Part shown: piece after piece, positions 6,416 to 7,297 of the stretch
Layout: every line of letters starts with the position of its first letter
Position numbering within the stretch: the stretch's first letter is position 1
Origin: an uncultured Ellagibacter sp.
GTDB lineage: Bacteria > Actinomycetota > Coriobacteriia > Coriobacteriales > Eggerthellaceae
Assembly (NCBI GenBank): GCA_934613165.1
Contig: CAKTSW010000065.1
Coordinates: 1-7,297, forward strand
DNA length: 7,297 nucleotides
Direction of reading: 5' to 3'
The notes under the pieces: model-generated
Seen by the model: only the letters and a program-made list of their open reading frames with translations
What the model was told of the DNA's origin: nothing
The model's database searches: none
Position numbers and translations under genes: made by a program

Positions 6416-6724
6416 ATGAGTGAAGCAGTAACTTCCGCCGATTTCCAGTCGAAGGTTCTCGAGTCCGACGTTCCCGTGCTCGTCGATTTCTTCGCCACGT
6501 GGTGCGGTCCGTGCCGCATGCTGGCCCCGGTGCTCGAAGAGGTCGCCGCCGAGGTCGCCGGCAAGGCGAAGGTCGTGAAGCTCGACATCGATCAGAGCCC
6601 CGACATCGCGCAGCGCTACGGCGTCATGAGCGTGCCGACGCTCATCGTGTTCGAGAACGGCCAGGTCAAGCGCCAAACGGTAGGCGCACAGCCGAAGCAG
6701 AACGTGCTCGCGCTGCTGGCGTAA
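6416..6724 (+). CDS. trxA: Thioredoxin
   Basis: 102-residue cytosolic disulfide reductase of the thioredoxin fold. The active site WCGPC has Cys30 and Cys33; the buried acid is Asp24 in VLVDFFATWC; Lys55 in VVKLDID matches the conserved lysine; the cis-proline is Pro74 in MSVPT; and FENGQ and the following VGA are typical. The C-terminal helix is a little shorter than E. coli TrxA (108 residues), within family range. The ATG at 6416 has AGGAGG (6403-6408) at 7 bases. Reduced by the thioredoxin reductase encoded just downstream, it supplies electrons to enzymes such as ribonucleotide reductase, peroxiredoxin or methionine sulfoxide reductase (known for the family). It has its own promoter and is followed by a terminator-like hairpin. 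Host-like GC-rich codon use. Confidence 0.97.
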   Translation: MSEAVTSADFQSKVLESDVPVLVDFFATWCGPCRMLAPVLEEVAAEVAGKAKVVKLDIDQSPDIAQRYGVMSVPTLIVFENGQVKRQTVGAQPKQNVLALLA

Positions 6725-6746
6725 AGGCCGAAAGCTCAATCGATTC

Positions 6747-6790
6747 AGGGGGTCGCAGGGCGCGAAGCTTTGCGGCCCCTTCGCTTTCTT
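6747..6790 (+). terminator. Terminator-like hairpin after trxA
   Basis: GGGGTCGCA (6749-6757) pairs with TGCGGCCCC (6771-6779) with one G-U pair, extendable by a G-U and an A-T pair to about 11 bp (6747-6757 with 6771-6781). The loop is 13 bases. The downstream tract TTCGCTTTCTT (6780-6790) is T-rich but broken. It starts 22 bases after the trxA stop, so it is either a partial intrinsic terminator lowering trxB expression or an end for trxA mRNA. Confidence 0.6.
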
Positions 6791-6805
6791 AGGCTCTGCG
6801 CGCGG

Positions 6806-6837
6806 TTGCGCGGCGGGGCATTCGCGCCCGCGTGCAA
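6806..6837 (+). promoter_or_regulatory. Stem-loop just upstream of trxB
   Basis: TTGCGCGGCGGG (6806-6817) pairs with CCCGCGTGCAA (6827-6837) through about 11 bp with one bulged G and one G-U pair; the 9-base loop is 6818-6826. No T-run follows, so it is not a terminator. It ends 19 bases before the AAGGAG ribosome site of trxB and may be an mRNA 5' stabiliser or processing site. No clear trxB promoter is seen in 6791-6855. Confidence 0.45.
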
Positions 6838-6869
6838 GGCGGGCGGAAACGAACGAAAGGAGACTAACC

Positions 6870-7297
6870 ATGTGTGGCACCGAGCAAGGCTTCTCGGCCG
6901 AAAACGCATACGACCTCGCGGTCATCGGAGCGGGCCCGGCGGGGCTTAGCTGCGGACTTTACGCCGCGCGCGCAGGGCTTAACGTCGTCGTGTTCGAGCG
7001 CATCTCGCCCGGCGGGCAGCTTGCCCAGACCGAGCGCATCGAGAACTACCCGGGCTTCGCGAACGGCACGGGCGGCTTCGACCTTGCCTGGTCGATGAAG
7101 GAACAGGCTGACAATTTCGGCGTGAAAACGATAAGCGAGGAAGTGACCTCGGCCGATTTCGCAGGCCCGCAGAAGGTGCTTACGACCGCGTTCGGTGCTT
7201 ACGAGGCGCGCTCGGTCGTGGTGGCGAGCGGCGCACGCCCGAGAAAGCTCGGCCTTGCGCGCGAAGACGAGCTTGCGGGGCGCGGCGTGTCGTACTG
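6870..7297 (+). CDS. trxB: Thioredoxin reductase (NADPH, FAD), 3' partial
   Basis: The first 142 residues of a flavoenzyme that passes electrons from NADPH to thioredoxin; the frame is still open at the right edge. The ATG at 6870 has AAGGAG (6857-6862) at 7 bases. Seen: the FAD Rossmann motif YDLAVIGAGPAGLSCGLYAARAG with GxGPAG at residues 20-25, GGQLAQTERIENYPGF (48-63), the family's FAD-contact block, and VVVASGARPRKLGL..E.EL.GRGVSY (116-142). The last two bases, TG, begin a Cys codon, matching the first position of the usual CATCDG redox centre, so roughly the C-terminal 170 residues with the catalytic cysteines and NADPH domain lie outside. The leading MCGTEQGFSAEN is a short extra tail, with a Cys at position 2, compared with short homologues. 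It lies downstream of trxA on the same strand, 145 bases on, beyond a terminator-like hairpin. Confidence 0.95.
   Translation, partial: MCGTEQGFSAENAYDLAVIGAGPAGLSCGLYAARAGLNVVVFERISPGGQLAQTERIENYPGFANGTGGFDLAWSMKEQADNFGVKTISEEVTSADFAGPQKVLTTAFGAYEARSVVVASGARPRKLGLAREDELAGRGVSY

Overview
The window looks like a chromosomal piece of a GC-rich Gram-positive anaerobe. The G/C-heavy third codon positions and the protein content fit an actinobacterial gut lineage such as Coriobacteriia/Eggerthellaceae. That assignment is inference from composition and protein flavour; no rRNA or other marker gene is present. A clearly AT-richer stretch, about 1490-3650, interrupts the GC-rich background and carries two Firmicutes-like genes.

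Layout, left to right. (1) 1-1408 (+): the 3' part of a sodium:solute symporter, most like the pantothenate permease PanF; about 25 N-terminal residues lie outside the window. A long stem-loop overlaps its stop codon. (2) 1546-2889 (-) and 3034-3594 (+): a divergent pair, a MATE-family multidrug exporter and a TetR-family repressor. The 144 bases between them hold three copies of one 10-mer, probably the repressor's operators. The pair sits between the 3' ends of two convergent resident genes, so it looks like an inserted efflux cassette that broke no gene. (3) 6243-3693 (-): a patatin-like phospholipase followed, after one base, by a CPA2-type monovalent cation/proton antiporter; the two are almost certainly one translationally coupled operon. 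(4) 6416 onward (+): thioredoxin (trxA), then the start of thioredoxin reductase (trxB), which runs off the right edge one codon into the expected active-site region. trxA has a good sigma70-type promoter with an inverted repeat between -35 and -10. A terminator-like hairpin lies between trxA and trxB.

How the genes work together: TrxB uses NADPH (through FAD) to reduce TrxA, which reduces protein disulfides. The TetR-like protein probably represses the MATE pump and itself until a ligand is bound. The phospholipase/antiporter pair suggests an envelope or ion-homeostasis role, but nothing in the sequence proves a shared pathway. PanF would import pantothenate, the coenzyme A precursor, with Na+.

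No tRNA, rRNA, CRISPR array, transposase, integrase or origin was seen. No gene-free stretch exceeds 300 bases; the five intergenic gaps are 98 to 172 bases long and their contents are listed. I found no convincing wholly new system. The items most worth checking are the operator array, the stem-loop on the panF stop codon, the antiporter's altered ion-site motif and the paired hairpins between trxA and trxB.
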